Assembly (NCBI GenBank): GCA_001314715.1
Contig: LJSV01000004.1
Location: forward strand, 1-64,000
Reading direction: 5' to 3'
Source: Rhodobacteraceae bacterium HLUCCA12
Lineage (GTDB): Bacteria > Pseudomonadota > Alphaproteobacteria > Rhodobacterales > Rhodobacteraceae
DNA length: 64,000 bases
Shown here: piece by piece, positions 40,024-48,619 of the stretch
Layout of the letters: the number at the start of each line of letters is the position of its first letter
Position numbering within the stretch: the stretch's first letter is position 1
Program-made: the position numbers and the translations under genes
The notes under the pieces: generated by a model
The model's database searches: none
Told to the model about the DNA's origin: nothing
What the model saw: only the letters and a program-made list of their open reading frames with translations

Positions 40024-41220
40024 ATGACGACCGACTTTTCCAGAGCACGCGCATTGTTCGACCTGCCCGACGGGGTGATCTATCTGGACGGCAATTCGCT
40101 TGGCCCGCTGCCACGGGGCGTGGCAGAACGCCTTGCCCGCACGGTTACCGACGAATGGGGACAGATGCTGATCACCGGCTGGAACCGCGCGGGCTGGATG
40201 GATCTGCCCAGACGCGTGGGTGACCGTATCGCACGGCTGATCGGGGCCGAGGCGGGCCATGTGGTGATGGGCGACACGCTGTCGATCAAGGTCTACCAGG
40301 CGCTGGCCTCGGCGCTGGAACTGGCGCCGGGGCGTCGGGTCATCCTGTCGGATACCGGCAATTTTCCCTCGGATCTCTACATGGCCGAGGGGCTGTGCAA
40401 GACCTTGGGGCCAGATTACCGGCTGGTGACCGTCGCCCCGCACGAGGTCGAAGGGGCAATCGACGACAGCGTGGCGGTCCTGATGCTGACCGAGGTGGAC
40501 TATCGCACCGGGCGCCGGCATGACCTGACCGCCCTGACCGCCAAGGCCCATGCGGCCGGGGCATTGGCGATCTGGGATCTGGCGCATTCGGCCGGCGCGA
40601 CCGATGTGCACGTCGCCGAAGGCGGGGCGGATTTCGCGGTCGGTTGCAGCTACAAGTACCTCAACTCCGGCCCAGGTGGCCCGGCCTTCATCTATGTCGC
40701 CCCGCGCCATGCCGATACCGCACGCCCGGCGCTGTCGGGCTGGCTGGGGCATGAGGCGCCCTTTGCCTTCGACATCGACTACCGTCCTGGCCAGGGGATC
40801 GAACGCATGCGCGTGGGCACACCCCCGGTGTTGCAACTGGTCGCGCTGGATGCCGCGCTCGATGTCTGGGACGGGGTCGAGATCGCCGACCTGCGCGCCC
40901 GGTCGCTGGAACTGACCGATGCCTTCATCGCCGCCGTCGAGGCCGGCTGCCCGGACCTGGAGCTGGCCACGCCGCGCGGCCATGCCGAACGCGGCAGCCA
41001 GGTCAGCTTTCGCCACCCCGAGGGCTATGCCATCATGCAAGCCCTGATCGCACGCGGCGTGATCGGCGATTTCCGCGCCCCGGACATCATCCGCTTCGGG
41101 ATCACGCCGTTGTTCATCGGACACGACGATATCGTACAGGCCGCCGCGATCCTGACAGAGATCCTGCGAGGCCGCGCCTGGGACCGCCCGGAATACAAGA
41201 CCCGGGCGAAGGTGACGTGA
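40024..41220 (+). CDS. kynU: Kynureninase
   Basis: Starting at [28 protein letters not shown] (40024), the 398-residue PLP enzyme hydrolyses kynurenine to anthranilate and alanine. Features include the [11 protein letters not shown] opening, the phosphate-binding region and the PLP lysine in [19 protein letters not shown] near residue 220. The following segment [30 protein letters not shown] is typical. Together with kynA 289 bp downstream it makes tryptophan catabolism; a kynurenine formamidase gene (kynB) is not seen in the window. Confidence 0.95.
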   Translation: MTTDFSRARALFDLPDGVIYLDGNSLGPLPRGVAERLARTVTDEWGQMLITGWNRAGWMDLPRRVGDRIARLIGAEAGHVVMGDTLSIKVYQALASALELAPGRRVILSDTGNFPSDLYMAEGLCKTLGPDYRLVTVAPHEVEGAIDDSVAVLMLTEVDYRTGRRHDLTALTAKAHAAGALAIWDLAHSAGATDVHVAEGGADFAVGCSYKYLNSGPGGPAFIYVAPRHADTARPALSGWLGHEAPFAFDIDYRPGQGIERMRVGTPPVLQLVALDAALDVWDGVEIADLRARSLELTDAFIAAVEAGCPDLELATPRGHAERGSQVSFRHPEGYAIMQALIARGVIGDFRAPDIIRFGITPLFIGHDDIVQAAAILTEILRGRAWDRPEYKTRAKVT

Positions 41221-41304
41221 ACAGGGCCGCTCCCGCCCCCCGCCGGCGCCCCTTCGGGGCCTTGGCGGGCGTTGGGCCGGGCCGCGCGCCGTCGGCGCGC
41301 GGCA

Positions 41305-41366
41305 GGGGGGCGCTGCCCCCCTCGCCCTGCGGGCTCACCCCCCGGCGTATTTGTGGCAAGATGAAG
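41305..41366. repeat. Intergenic repeat, copy 2 (inverted relative to copy 1)
   Basis: The element begins with GGGGGGCGCTGCCCCCC and ends CCCCCCGGCGTATTTGTGGC followed by AAGATGAAG. It is homologous to the reverse complement of copy 1; the GCTGCGCGCGACT middle of copy 1 is replaced by CCTGCGGGCTCA. Further GC-rich hairpins (GCCCCTTCGGGGC, GCCGCGCGCC...GGCGCGCGGC) precede it in the kynU-kynA gap. Confidence 0.8.
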
Positions 41367-41451
41367 GGCGGGCGCGATCGCGGCTTGCCGCCGTTGTGTC
41401 GCCCGGCCGGCTGGGTGGCGCTCTGGCGGCGGTTGGCGTTCGTGGGGATTC

Positions 41452-41493
41452 TGAATGCACGTCGTGCGGGTTGATCCCGACTGTCTGCATTCA
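41452..41493. promoter_or_regulatory. Inverted repeat upstream of kynA
   Basis: TGAATGCA (41452-41459) and TGCATTCA (41486-41493) form a perfect 8-bp inverted repeat with a 26-bp spacer, ending 16 bp before the kynA start. The layout suggests an operator for a regulator such as an Lrp-type KynR, or an RNA stem over the ribosome binding site. Confidence 0.4.
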
Positions 41494-41509
41494 ACGCACG
41501 GAGACTCAG

Positions 41510-42346
41510 ATGACCGACGCCTACGACCCCGCCCAGGACGGCGCACAGATGGCCTTTGATGGCCGCATGTCCTATACCGATTATCTGCAACTCGATGCGA
41601 TCCTGACCGCGCAGCATCCGCGCAGCAGTGCCCATGACGAGATGCTGTTCATCATCCAGCACCAGACATCCGAGCTGTGGATGCGGCTGGCACTGCACGA
41701 GATCGGCGCGGCGCGCGATCTGCTGGCACGGGGCGAGATGCGCCCGGCCTTCAAGATGCTGAGCCGGGTGGCCCGGATCTTCGAGCAACTCAATAACGCC
41801 TGGGACGTGTTGCGCACGATGACGCCCAGCGAATACACGCGGTTTCGCGATGCGCTCGGGCAATCCTCGGGGTTTCAGTCGTGGCAGTATCGGTTGATCG
41901 AGTTCGCCGTCGGCAACCGCAATCCCGCCATGCTGCGCCCCCATGCGCACCGCCCCGACCTGACCGAGGTGCTGGAGGCCGAACTGGCGCGTCCGTCGCT
42001 TTATGACGTTGCGATCGGCTGTCTGGCGCGGGCCGGACTGGCAATCCCCAGTGCCGTTCTGGAACGCGACCTGCGCCAGCCGTGGCAGGCCAACGATGCG
42101 GTCGAGGCCGCCTGGCGCAGCGTCTATGCCGCGCCCGAGACGCATTGGGAACTCTACGAATTGGCCGAGAAACTGGTTGATTTCGAAGACTATTTCCGCC
42201 GCTGGCGGTTCAACCACGTGACCACGGTCGAACGGGTGATCGGCTTCAAGCGCGGCACCGGGGGCACGGCGGGCGTGCAGTATCTGCGCCGAATGCTGGA
42301 GGTCGAGCTGTTTCCGGAACTGTGGCACTTGCGCACCAGTCTGTAG
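41510..42346 (+). CDS. kynA: Tryptophan 2,3-dioxygenase
   Basis: The 278-residue haem enzyme starts [29 protein letters not shown]. It contains the substrate-binding [14 protein letters not shown] near residue 45, a REGS-like region that here reads [24 protein letters not shown], the proximal histidine in [13 protein letters not shown] and the [15 protein letters not shown] loop. It opens the indole ring of tryptophan to give N-formylkynurenine. The ORF track extends it 53 codons upstream without support. Confidence 0.95.
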   Translation: MTDAYDPAQDGAQMAFDGRMSYTDYLQLDAILTAQHPRSSAHDEMLFIIQHQTSELWMRLALHEIGAARDLLARGEMRPAFKMLSRVARIFEQLNNAWDVLRTMTPSEYTRFRDALGQSSGFQSWQYRLIEFAVGNRNPAMLRPHAHRPDLTEVLEAELARPSLYDVAIGCLARAGLAIPSAVLERDLRQPWQANDAVEAAWRSVYAAPETHWELYELAEKLVDFEDYFRRWRFNHVTTVERVIGFKRGTGGTAGVQYLRRMLEVELFPELWHLRTSL

Positions 42347-42416
42347 CCGGCCGCCGCCGATGGCCTTGGCTTGCGCGACATCGCGAACGAGGTTTTGCAC
42401 GAATGAGGAAACCGCG

Positions 42417-43073
42417 ATGGTTGCCATGCCGAACCTGTCCCGCCGCCTGTTCACCGCCGGTCTTGCCGCCAGCGCCGCCGTGCCGCTGGCGTCCTGCATG
42501 GAAGCGATTGTGCCGGCACCGCCGCCCGAGATCGAACCGCTGGATTACGCCGCGCGACGCGACGGCGACCATGTCATTCCCGCGGTCCCGATCGAGGACG
42601 TGCCCGAATGGCTGCGCCGCCAGGTGGTGGCGTTTGATACCGACGAAGAACCCGGCACCATCGTCATCGAGTTGGACGATGCGCTTTTGCACCTCGTGAT
42701 GCCCGATCGATATGCCCTGCGCTATGGACTGGGGGTCGGCCGGCGCGGGCTGGGATGGCGCGGCGAGGCGGAAATCTATCGCACCGCACATTGGCCGCGC
42801 TGGACCCCCACCGAGAACATGATCCGCCGCGACCCCGATCTGGAGCGCTGGGAAGACGGCCAGCCCGGCGGCCCGGACAACCCGCTGGGCGCCCGCGCGC
42901 TCTACCTGCGTACGATCTCGAGTGGGCAGGACGAGGGGATCCGCATCCATGGCACACCCGAATGGCGGTCGATCGGGGATCGGGCCTCGTCCGGGTGTTT
43001 TCGGATGATCAATCATGACGTGATCGACCTCTATGGCCGGGTCGAACGCGGAACGCGTGTGGTCGTGAGATGA
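42417..43073 (+). CDS. L,D-transpeptidase (YkuD family), exported
   Basis: Beginning at MVAMPNLSRRLFTAGLAASAAVPLASCMEA (42417), the 218-residue protein has an RR-containing signal sequence ending in a lipobox-like PLASC, so it may be a lipoprotein. The YkuD domain carries the catalytic IRIHGTPEWRSIGDRASSGCFRM, with histidine and cysteine in place; the usual SHGC is SSGC here, a known variant in alphaproteobacteria. It probably forms 3-3 peptidoglycan links or attaches proteins to the wall. It has no evident link to the kynurenine genes on either side. Confidence 0.9.
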   Translation: MVAMPNLSRRLFTAGLAASAAVPLASCMEAIVPAPPPEIEPLDYAARRDGDHVIPAVPIEDVPEWLRRQVVAFDTDEEPGTIVIELDDALLHLVMPDRYALRYGLGVGRRGLGWRGEAEIYRTAHWPRWTPTENMIRRDPDLERWEDGQPGGPDNPLGARALYLRTISSGQDEGIRIHGTPEWRSIGDRASSGCFRMINHDVIDLYGRVERGTRVVVR

Positions 43074-43139
43074 TCGCGGCTGGAAACTGCGCGCCGATCC
43101 CTTATCTATTGGGTCCAAGCCACATGCCGGGACACACCA

Positions 43140-43598
43140 ATGCGATTGCGCGTCAACGACCAGACCCATGAACTGGACCTGCCCGGCGAGATGCCGCTGT
43201 TGTGGGTCTTGCGCGATGCCTTGAACCTGACGGGCACCAAGTTCGGCTGCGGGGTCGCGGCCTGCGGTGCCTGCACCGTGCTGATCGACGGCGAGGCCGC
43301 ACGATCGTGCCAGGTGGCCCTGGCCGATGTCTGGGGGCCGGTCACCACGATCGAAGGCCTGGGCAGCCCCGAGGCGCCCACCCCCTTGCAGGCCGCCTGG
43401 AACGATCACCAGGTGGCGCAATGCGGCTATTGCCAGTCAGGCCAGATCATGCAGGCGGCGGCACTTCTGGCAGAGAACCCCGCGCCCACCGATGACGAGA
43501 TCGACGACTGGATGGGCGGGAACCTGTGCCGATGCGGCACCTATGGTCGCATTCGCGCGGCGATCCACGATGCTGCAACCCGCATGCAGGAGCGGTAG
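43140..43598 (+). CDS. 2Fe-2S subunit of a molybdenum hydroxylase (IorA-like)
   Basis: The 152-residue protein has the plant-type ferredoxin cluster site [17 protein letters not shown] near residue 38 and the second cluster domain with [10 protein letters not shown] and GNLCRCGTY. These are the two 2Fe-2S centres of the xanthine oxidase family small subunit, which pass electrons out of the molybdenum site. The gene ends 3 bp before the large subunit, so the two are co-translated. The closest functional label is isoquinoline 1-oxidoreductase alpha, but such labels are often generic. Confidence 0.9.
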   Translation: MRLRVNDQTHELDLPGEMPLLWVLRDALNLTGTKFGCGVAACGACTVLIDGEAARSCQVALADVWGPVTTIEGLGSPEAPTPLQAAWNDHQVAQCGYCQSGQIMQAAALLAENPAPTDDEIDDWMGGNLCRCGTYGRIRAAIHDAATRMQER

Positions 43599-43601
43599 GT
43601 C

Positions 43602-45857
43602 ATGGCCAGGCGCAAAAGCGGCAAACTGGGCAGGATCACGCGGCGCAGCCTGCTGGTTGGGTCGGTCGCCGTTGCCGGGGGCGTGGCCTTTGGCGTCTGG
43701 AAGATCCGCCAGCCGGTTGCGAACCCGCTGAATCCCGAACAGGGCGCAACGCTCAACCCGTTTGTCATCATCGACCGTGATGGCGTGACACTGGTCACAG
43801 GCCGGGCCGAGATGGGGCAAGGCACACAGACAACGCTGGCCGCCATGCTGGCAGAAGAGCTGGACCTGGACTGGGACAGCGTTCGCGTCATCCATGGCCC
43901 GGCCGATGCCGCCTATTACAACGGCGCCCTGCTTGAGGCGGGCCTGCCGGTCGCCGAATACGCGATGCGCGACTGGCAGCATTCGGTGGCCGGCGTGGTG
44001 GGCGACATGGGCAAGCTGTTCGGGCTTCAGATCACCGGCGGCTCTAGCGCGATGCGCGACGGATACGAGCGGTTGCGCCATGCCGGCGCCAGCGCGCGCG
44101 AGGCGCTCAAGGCCGCGGCCGCCGAGCGTCTGGGCACCACGCCCGACACCCTGCGCACCGAAGGCGGCGCCGTCGTCACCGCGGACGGCGCGCGCCTGCC
44201 CTATGCCGAACTGGCCGAGGCCGCGGCGCAGCGCCCCGCGCCGGAGGTCGCGCCGCGCGATCCGTCGCAATGGCGGTTGCTGGGCAAGGCGCTGCCGCGC
44301 CACGACATGCTGGCCAAGGTCACGGGCACGGCGACTTTCGGCAGCGACATCCGCCTGCCGGGCATGAAATTCGCAAGTCCCCGCATGTCGCCGCGCCTGG
44401 GGGGCACGATGCGCAGCCATGACCCCGAACCGGCGCTGGCGGTGCCGGGGGTCGAACGGGTGATCGACCTTGGCACCGGCATCGCGGTCGTGGCCAGCAA
44501 CAGCTGGGCGGCCATGCGCGGTGCCGAGGCGGTCGAGATCGAATGGGGGCCAGCCCCCTACCCGCCGACGACCGACGCCATTTTCGAGCGCATTGCCGAC
44601 GCCTTTGACGGGCGTCGCAACTCACGCCTGCGCGACGATGGCGATGTCGAGCGCACACTGGAGCAGGCCGAGTCCGTGGTCGAGGCCGAATACCGGCTGC
44701 CGTTTCTGGCACATGCGACGATGGAGCCGATGAACGCGACAGCGCTTTTCACAGATGACGCGCTGGAATTGTGGACACCGAACCAGACGCCGCTGATCCA
44801 GGCCCGGCTGGCCGCCGAGGCCGTCGGCCTGGACCCGGAACAGGTCACGGTACATACCCCCTTTCTGGGCGGCGGGTTCGGTCGCAGGCTGGAAGCCGAT
44901 TATTCGGTGCTGGCAGCACGGATCGCCCAGGCGATGCCGGGCACGCCCGTTCAGGTCGTTTGGTCGCGCGAAGAGGACATGACACATGACTTCTATCGCC
45001 CCGGCATCCTGGCCCGGATGCGCGGCGTTGTGGCCAACGGTCGCGCCGAGGCGTTCGAGGCACGTATCGCAGGCCCATCGGTCACCCATCAGGCCGGGCG
45101 GCGCATGATCGGCTTGCCACTGGGCGGGCCGGACAAGGGGCATGTCGAGGGGGCGTTTGACCAGCCCTACCGGATCGCGAACTATCGCGTTGACGGCCAT
45201 CACGCCGATCTGGACATCCCGCTGGGATTCTGGCGCTCGGTCGGCAGCAGCCATAACGGCTTCATCCACGAATGCTTTATCGACGAACTGGCCCATGCCG
45301 CGGGCCGCGATCCCATGGACTTCCGACTTGACATGATCCGCCCCGAAAGCACGGTCGCCGCGCGGGTGCTGGAAGCGGTGCGCGACATGTCGGACTGGGA
45401 CACGGCCAAGGCACCCGACACCGGGCGCGGCGTGGCCTTTACCTGGTCGTTCGGAACGCCCGTGGCCGAGGTGGTCGAGGTGCGCGATGAGAACGGGCGC
45501 ATCCGTATCACCCGCGCATGGATCGCCTGCGACATGGGCCGCGCGCTGGACCCCGGCATCGTGCGGGCACAGATGGAATCGGGCCTGATCTACGGGCTAT
45601 CGGCCGCAGTCTCGGGCAAGATCACCTTTGAAGATGGCATGGTGACAGAGCGCAATTTCCCCGATTACGATGTCCTGCGCATGCATACGGCACCGATCAT
45701 CGAGACGCGCATCCTGGAAAACCAGTCACGCCTTGGCGGTGGCGGCGAGCCAGGCACGCCACCGTCGATGCCGGCGCTGGCCAACGCGGTCTTCGATCTG
45801 ACGGGCCAGCGCGCACGCAGCCTGCCGCTGGACCAGCAGTTCGATTTCGTGACGTGA
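43602..45857 (+). CDS. Molybdopterin-binding subunit of a molybdenum hydroxylase (IorB-like)
   Basis: The 751-residue protein starts with a Tat-like signal (RITRRSLLVGSVAVAGGVAFG), suggesting a periplasmic or membrane-attached enzyme. The cofactor domains include TGRAEMGQGTQTTLAAMLAEEL, FLGGGFGRRLEADY, GFWRSVGSSHNGFIHE and, near the end, the active-site glutamate in GGGGEPGTPPSMPALA. It lacks an FAD subunit gene nearby, so electrons probably go to a cytochrome. The substrate is unknown; N-heterocycles or aldehydes are both possible. Confidence 0.9.
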   Translation: MARRKSGKLGRITRRSLLVGSVAVAGGVAFGVWKIRQPVANPLNPEQGATLNPFVIIDRDGVTLVTGRAEMGQGTQTTLAAMLAEELDLDWDSVRVIHGPADAAYYNGALLEAGLPVAEYAMRDWQHSVAGVVGDMGKLFGLQITGGSSAMRDGYERLRHAGASAREALKAAAAERLGTTPDTLRTEGGAVVTADGARLPYAELAEAAAQRPAPEVAPRDPSQWRLLGKALPRHDMLAKVTGTATFGSDIRLPGMKFASPRMSPRLGGTMRSHDPEPALAVPGVERVIDLGTGIAVVASNSWAAMRGAEAVEIEWGPAPYPPTTDAIFERIADAFDGRRNSRLRDDGDVERTLEQAESVVEAEYRLPFLAHATMEPMNATALFTDDALELWTPNQTPLIQARLAAEAVGLDPEQVTVHTPFLGGGFGRRLEADYSVLAARIAQAMPGTPVQVVWSREEDMTHDFYRPGILARMRGVVANGRAEAFEARIAGPSVTHQAGRRMIGLPLGGPDKGHVEGAFDQPYRIANYRVDGHHADLDIPLGFWRSVGSSHNGFIHECFIDELAHAAGRDPMDFRLDMIRPESTVAARVLEAVRDMSDWDTAKAPDTGRGVAFTWSFGTPVAEVVEVRDENGRIRITRAWIACDMGRALDPGIVRAQMESGLIYGLSAAVSGKITFEDGMVTERNFPDYDVLRMHTAPIIETRILENQSRLGGGGEPGTPPSMPALANAVFDLTGQRARSLPLDQQFDFVT

Positions 45858-45902
45858 CGGCAGCGCCAGAAACCGCGACGCAACAACGAAAGGAGTGATC
45901 CG

Positions 45903-46205
45903 ATGCGGCCACCCAAACTGGATTCAATCGAACGTGCAGCGGCTGTCGATGCGCTTGCCGCTGCCGGCTGGTTCCATGACGAACAGCGCGACGCGATCAC
46001 CAAGACTTTCAAGTTCGCGCATTTCGCCGATGCCTTCGGGTGGATGGCAAAGGTCGCGCTGGCGGCCGAGAAGATGGACCACCACCCCGACTGGCGCAAT
46101 GTCTACAACCGGGTCGAGGTGGCCTTGACCACCCATGATGCCAAGGGGCTGACCGGCCTCGACATCGAGCTGGCACAAAAAATGGACACGCTTGTCCAGG
46201 CCTGA
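45903..46205 (+). CDS. phhB: Pterin-4a-carbinolamine dehydratase
   Basis: The 100-residue protein matches the small PCD family, with FKFAHFADAFGWMAKVALAAEK and the active-site EKMDHHPDWRNVYNRVEVAL containing the paired histidines. It dehydrates 4a-hydroxytetrahydrobiopterin after aromatic amino acid hydroxylation; some relatives assist Moco-related or transcription functions. No phenylalanine hydroxylase gene is in the window. A ribosome binding site (GAAAGGAG) precedes the ATG. It converges on the peroxiredoxin gene, with 27 bp between. Confidence 0.93.
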   Translation: MRPPKLDSIERAAAVDALAAAGWFHDEQRDAITKTFKFAHFADAFGWMAKVALAAEKMDHHPDWRNVYNRVEVALTTHDAKGLTGLDIELAQKMDTLVQA

Positions 46206-46232
46206 CGCCGCGCCGTGCGCCCCGCGGCCCCG

Positions 46233-46736
46233 TCAGGCGGGTTCCTTGTCCATCGCCTCCAGCATCGCTTCGCCGCTGGACAGGTCGCACACGCCAGGCC
46301 CTTCCTCGGGCTGGAAGATCGTGACGATCCCGTCCTCGGCCAGAAGGGCATAGCGGCGCGAACGGCCGATGAACCCGGCCGCCGGCGCGGTGAAATCCAT
46401 ACCCACCGAGCGGGTGAACGAGCCGTCGGCATCGGCCAGAAACTCGATCCCCGCGGCCAATGCGCCGGTGGTTTCGCCCCAGGCCTTCATCACGAACGGA
46501 TCGTTGACCGACACGCAGATCACGGCATCGACGCCGCGCGCCTTAAGCGCATCCATGTTGCGCATGAAACTGGGCACATGGGCGGTCGTGCACGTGCCGG
46601 TGAAGGCGCCGGGCAGGGCAAAAAGCACCACCTTGCGTCCCTTGAGACGTTCGCCAAGGCTGACGGGCTCGGGGCCTTTGTCCCCGATTTTCAGCAAAGT
46701 CGCATCTGGCAGTCTGCTGCCGGTTTCCAGGACCAT
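46233..46736 (-). CDS. Peroxiredoxin (Prx5/AhpE-like, 'redoxin' type)
   Basis: This 167-residue protein carries the Prx5 motif FALPGAFTGTCTTAHVPSF with the peroxidatic cysteine near residue 55. A glycine replaces the more common proline in the PGAFTPTC pattern. The following VDAVICVSVNDPFVMKAW segment is typical, and a second cysteine (EGPGVCDLSSGEA) near residue 150 may be the resolving cysteine. It reduces peroxides with thiol donors. Confidence 0.93.
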   Translation of the reverse strand: MVLETGSRLPDATLLKIGDKGPEPVSLGERLKGRKVVLFALPGAFTGTCTTAHVPSFMRNMDALKARGVDAVICVSVNDPFVMKAWGETTGALAAGIEFLADADGSFTRSVGMDFTAPAAGFIGRSRRYALLAEDGIVTIFQPEEGPGVCDLSSGEAMLEAMDKEPA

Positions 46737-46844
46737 GTTCGTTCCTCGTTCGTTGCGTTTTCAATCTGGCTCTATATAGCTTGCGCCTGTGGCGGGAAAA
46801 GACGAAACGCCTCATGATTTGCGCAGAAACGAAAGGCATAGGGG

Positions 46845-48050
46845 ATGAGCGGTATCGTTGTCGTGGGGGCCGGGCAGGCGGGGGCGGCGCTGGTGGCCAA
46901 GCTGCGCATGCTGGGCCATGCCGGCCCGATCACGCTGATCGGCGATGAGCCGGTGCCACCCTATCAGCGCCCGCCGCTGTCCAAGAAATATCTGCTGGGC
47001 GAGATGCCGGTTGAACGGCTGTTCCTGCGCCCGGTGTCGTTTTATGACGAGCACGAAATCGCGCTACGCCTGAACCGGCCTGCGACCCGTATCGACACCG
47101 CCGCGCGCAAGGTCTGGCTGGGCGATGAGGCCCTGGGCTACGACCAGCTGGCGCTGACCACGGGGGCCGAGCCGCGCCGCCTGCCGGCGGCAATCGGCGG
47201 CAATCTCGCGGGTGTGCATGTGGTGCGCCGACTGGCCGATATCGACGCCATGTCGCCCGAGTTCATTGCTGGCCGTCGCGTTCTGATCGTCGGCGGCGGG
47301 TATATCGGGCTTGAGGCGGCGGCAGTCGCGCGCCAGCGTGGCCTTGACGTGACCCTGATCGAGGCCGCGCCCCGCATCCTGCAACGCGTCGCCGCCACCG
47401 AGACCGCAGATGCCGTGCGTGCCCTGCACGCCGGCCATGGCGTCCGCATCCTTGAAGGGTGCGGCCTGGAACGGCTTGACGGCAGCGACGGCCGGGTCAG
47501 CACCGCCATGCTGAGCAACGGTCAGGAAATCGCCGTGGATTTCGCGGTCGTGGGAATCGGGGTCAACCCGTCGATCGGACTGGCGCAACAGGCGGGGCTG
47601 GCGATCGACAACGGCATTGCCACCGATGCGCTGGGGCGCAGTTCGGACCCGCATGTCTGGGCGGCGGGCGATTGCACATCATTTCCGTGGGCCGGCGATC
47701 GCATCCGCCTGGAAAGCGTGCAGAACGCCATCGACCAGGCCGAAGCCGTCGCCGCGAACATGCTGGGCGCGGATACCCCTTATGTGCCCCTGCCCTGGTT
47801 CTGGTCGGATCAGTTCGACCTGAAATTGCAGATCGCCGGGCTGAACACCGGCTACGACCGCGTCGTGATCCGGCAGACCGAGGGCGCGCGCAGCCATTGG
47901 TATTATGCGGGCACACGCTTTCTGGCGGTTGATGCCTTGAACGATGCCCGCGCCTTCATGCTGGGCAAACGCCTGCTGGAAGCCGGGCGGTCGCCCGACC
48001 CGGCGCTGGTGGCCGACCCCGGCTGCGACCTCAAATCGCTGTTGCGCTGA
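46845..48050 (+). CDS. NAD(P)H-dependent ferredoxin/rubredoxin reductase-like flavoprotein
   Basis: The 401-residue protein has an FAD-binding GAGQAGAALVAKLR at its start, PYQRPPLSKKYLLGE, the NAD-binding GGGYIGLEAAAVARQRG near residue 150 and the second FAD motif VWAAGDCTSF near residue 270. A C-terminal reductase domain (WFWSDQFDLKLQIAGL) completes the oxygenase-coupled NADH-ferredoxin reductase architecture. Its partner ferredoxin or P450 is not adjacent. It is 2 bp before rsmD and divergent from the peroxiredoxin. Confidence 0.9.
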   Translation: MSGIVVVGAGQAGAALVAKLRMLGHAGPITLIGDEPVPPYQRPPLSKKYLLGEMPVERLFLRPVSFYDEHEIALRLNRPATRIDTAARKVWLGDEALGYDQLALTTGAEPRRLPAAIGGNLAGVHVVRRLADIDAMSPEFIAGRRVLIVGGGYIGLEAAAVARQRGLDVTLIEAAPRILQRVAATETADAVRALHAGHGVRILEGCGLERLDGSDGRVSTAMLSNGQEIAVDFAVVGIGVNPSIGLAQQAGLAIDNGIATDALGRSSDPHVWAAGDCTSFPWAGDRIRLESVQNAIDQAEAVAANMLGADTPYVPLPWFWSDQFDLKLQIAGLNTGYDRVVIRQTEGARSHWYYAGTRFLAVDALNDARAFMLGKRLLEAGRSPDPALVADPGCDLKSLLR

Positions 48051-48052
48051 TC

Positions 48053-48613
48053 ATGCGGATCGTCGGCGGCAGCCTGCGCGGATTGCACCTGGCCGAGATC
48101 GGCACCGGCGACGAGGCGGCGCATCTGCGCCCGACCTCGGACCGGGTGCGCGAGGCCATGTTCAACCTGCTGATCAACGGGCGGTGGGGCGATCTGGTGC
48201 GCGGCCAGCGCGTTCTGGACCTGTTTGCAGGCTCGGGCGCGCTGGGCCTTGAGGCGCTGTCGCGCGGCGCGCAGCATGTCACCTTTGTCGACGACGGCGC
48301 CAAGGCGCGCGCCCTGATCCGCACCAATGTCGAAAAGGCACGCGCGATGGGCGCGACCCGGCTCTGGCGCCGCGATGCCACCGCGCTGGGGAACAATCGC
48401 GGCGCGGGTTTCGGGCTGGTATTCATGGACCCGCCTTATGGCATGGGTCTGGGACAACGCGCCCTGCAATCGGCACAGGATGGCGGCTGGCTGGCTGCAT
48501 CGGCAACCATCGTCTGGGAAGAGAACGCACCGCAGATCGCCCCCGAGGGCTTTTCCGTGCTGGATCAGCGTCGATACGGCGAAACCTGGGTAAGTCTGCT
48601 GCAATCGCCCTGA
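48053..48613 (+). CDS. rsmD: 16S rRNA (guanine(966)-N2)-methyltransferase RsmD
   Basis: The 186-residue enzyme begins MRIVGGSLRGLHLAEIG and has the RPTSDRVREAMFNLL segment, the SAM-binding VLDLFAGSGALGLEALSRGA near residue 55 and the catalytic MDPPYGMGLG. It methylates G966 of 16S rRNA in the head of the 30S subunit. It follows the flavoprotein by 2 bp and converges on the FemAB-like gene. Confidence 0.94.
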   Translation: MRIVGGSLRGLHLAEIGTGDEAAHLRPTSDRVREAMFNLLINGRWGDLVRGQRVLDLFAGSGALGLEALSRGAQHVTFVDDGAKARALIRTNVEKARAMGATRLWRRDATALGNNRGAGFGLVFMDPPYGMGLGQRALQSAQDGGWLAASATIVWEENAPQIAPEGFSVLDQRRYGETWVSLLQSP

Positions 48614-48619
48614 CGGGTG

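Noticed and set aside
46737-46844. TATATAG in the peroxiredoxin/flavoprotein divergent region as a promoter
   Set aside because: It could serve as a -10 on either strand, but no matching -35 box stands at the right distance.
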